DNA of 64,000 nucleotides from Ochotona curzoniae (lineage: Eukaryota; Chordata; Mammalia; Lagomorpha; Ochotonidae): positions 23,712,001 to 23,776,000 of the forward strand of contig NW_024464918.1 of assembly GCF_017591425.1 (NCBI RefSeq), read 5' to 3'. The notes under the pieces were generated by a model. The model did not search any database. It was not told the origin of the DNA and worked only from the letters and a program-made list of their open reading frames with translations. This document shows positions 62,740 to 64,000 of this stretch, one piece after another. Within the stretch, counting starts at the first letter, position 1. Each line of letters begins with the position of its first letter. The position numbers were made by a program, and so were the translations under genes.

Positions 62740-63420
62740 CTTAATAGACCATTCAAAAATGGTATAACTCCTGGGAATGTATCCAAAGCAATTGAAAGCT
62801 GCATATCAGAAAGTGATCTGCAACTTTATATTAATAGCAGCACAAGCTACAATAATGAAGAGATGGATGCAACCCAGATGCCTGTCGAAAGAGGACCATA
62901 GGATACTACTTAGCCATTAAAAAGAATGAAATTCTTCCATTTGCAATCAAATGGTCCAAACTAGAGAACATTACGTTCAGTGCAATACTCCAGTCCCCAA
63001 ATGACAAAATCGGATGTTCTTTCTATATAGAGCGACCTTCATGCAAAAACACAAGATCAATAAATATTTAGGTAAATTTTTATGTACATGTATTCTCATA
63101 GATACACTGTAAAATGGAAACGAACATAGTAGGAAGTGAAGATACAATGAAGTATGTATCTATTCTTGAATAAGGGAGGACTCCCAGTGAAACTGAAATA
63201 TACCTTGATAATGGGATACTAGACTTTCTACCTTTGCCTATATCTGCAATGCCATGATACACTTAGACAGCAGATGTTGGGTTTGTGACTGTCACTGATG
63301 GATTCTATTATTGTGATAATATGGAGGAACACAAGAGGTGAAGGATGGGGAAGTGGCATCGGAAGAATATCATGAAAAAAATAGAAAAATTTTTAAAAAT
63401 TTTCAAAAGAGATGTGAGAT
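62740..63420 (+). mobile_element. L1 ORF2 3' end plus 3' UTR, plus strand, 5'-truncated
   Basis: 'ACTCCTGGGAATGTATCCAA', 'CTGCAACTTTATATTAATAG', 'GGATGCAACCCAGATGCCTG', 'TTAGCCATTAAAAAGAATGA', 'CCATTTGCAATCAAATGGTC', 'CTAGAGAACATTACGTTCAG' are the last ORF2 codons of L1. A 3' UTR with CAATGCCATGATACACTTAG, a GA-rich stretch and an A-rich end follows. Shares the CAATG..GATACACTTA phrase with the copy at 37.6 kb, so the same lagomorph lineage of 3' UTR. Non-coding relic. Confidence 0.82.
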
Positions 63421-64000
63421 AAATGTATGGTTGGTCCAAAATAATTTTTTTTTACATAAAAGCATGCAACAAAATAAGTGACAAGTAGGCTTAAAAACAA
63501 AACATAAACCATAAATTACTGGAAGGAAACATGGATAAATATGAGCAGTTCAAAAATTTGTGGAACTAAAAAAAATTTTTTGGCACAAAATTTGAAATAC
63601 ATTTATAAAATTGTCAGAAAGTTCCTGAAAAACATGGCATGAAAAACCTATGCATGCATTTCAAAATATTATGTGCCAAAGTAAACATACCTTTTAAATT
63701 TTCTTTCTTACAACATTTTGATATATCCTTTCATGTGTATGATTTTAGAGTAGAAAAGAACTTTCTGAATGTGAAAGTGATGTAATACAAAGGAAAGTGC
63801 TGTCTGAAAAATGGCTGCAGTAAATATGACTATATAAAGCTCGCACAGTAAGCCAGGAAACTACTGCCATTTCAATGAATAAAATGACGAAAAACATGGA
63901 TGGGCAGTTCACACAAGAATAAAACACAGACTCTTTGAGTTTATGAAAAATACTCAATCTTATTAGAAATGAATTTATTGAAAAGGGAGGAAATTATGTG
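63421..64000. other. AT-rich sequence with an imperfect inverted repeat
   Basis: TTTTTTGGCACAAAATTTGA + AATACAT (63577-63603) is mirrored by ATGCATTTCAAAATATTATG + TGCCAAA (63653-63680), with a spacer of about 50 bp. May be a small DNA-transposon relic, family unknown. The rest is AT-rich and unassigned to the window end. Confidence 0.4.

Noticed and set aside
63425..63460. Mariner-type terminal repeat (GGTTGGTCCAAAATAATTTT resembles ggttggtgcaaaagtaatt)
   Set aside because: No matching inverted end was found within 100 bp on the right, and the similarity is short and A/T-rich. Likely coincidence.
1..64000. A new multi-gene biological system in this window
   Set aside because: After reading both strands I see no coding genes at all. 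The signals are repeats, retro-insertions and possible regulatory DNA.

Overview
The window reads as non-coding mammalian nuclear DNA from a lagomorph, most likely a pika (Ochotona). The main evidence is a tRNA-derived SINE of the lagomorph C-repeat (CSINE) type, found more than 30 times on both strands. Its complete copies start near GGGCCCGGCGCGGTGGC, carry a pol III B box (GGTTCTAATCC), contain CCCATATGGGCGCCGG and GGCCTGGGAAAGCAGT, and end in AATAAATCTTTAAA plus an A-rich tail. The genus is inferred from remembered consensus differences and was not tested by alignment. Background repeats are typical of mammals: L1 fragments, L2, MIR, MaLR (MLT1-like) LTRs, one hAT-like fragment and several microsatellites.

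I found no protein-coding gene. Every longer open frame is explained by a repeat (SINE, MaLR, minisatellite) or is a short chance frame without recognisable domains or convincing exon structure. Whether the window lies in an intron or between genes cannot be decided from the sequence. A few AT-rich or CpG-retaining unique stretches (about 9.8-10.1, 12.6-13.0, 15.6-16.0, 20.8-21.2, 25.4-25.6, 33.65-33.9 and 41.0-41.2 kb) look like possible conserved regulatory elements, but that is a guess from composition.

Layout: 0-9 kb holds old L1 and MaLR with several CSINEs and a 3' L1 fragment on the minus strand. 9-13.3 kb is mostly unique with one MaLR LTR, followed by a pure (CA)34 at 13.3 kb. 13.6-20 kb includes the least diverged CSINE (14.5 kb) with a 16-bp target-site duplication. 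20-29 kb is rich in L2 and MIR, with one MLT1-like LTR. 30.2-32.6 kb is an old minus-strand L1 carrying two nested CSINEs. 34.8-36.0 kb is an unfamiliar GC-richer segment with degenerate CAGCC-anchored repeats and two inverted arms of about 68 bp. 37.6 kb has a short L1 3' end with a 19-bp target duplication. 39.4 kb has three adjacent perfect hairpins in 107 bp. 40-53 kb is dense in CSINE and holds a retroposed 5' half of an unspliced tRNA-Ile(UAU). 52.3-55 kb has a twin-primed (5'-inverted) L1 and a small partial copy of its 3' UTR about 2 kb away, flanked by its own direct repeat. 56-57.4 kb is minus-strand L1 ORF2. 57.7-58.2 kb is a 30-bp minisatellite with a CCAAT box in almost every unit. 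62.7-63.4 kb is a plus-strand L1 3' end.

The most interesting result is not a gene system. It is a set of retroposition by-products: three short, 3'-truncated, tail-less insertions with direct repeats (tRNA half, CSINE head, L1 3' UTR piece), a twin-priming inversion and the CCAAT minisatellite. Repeat boundaries are by eye and usually good to about 10-30 bp, except where target-site duplications fix them.
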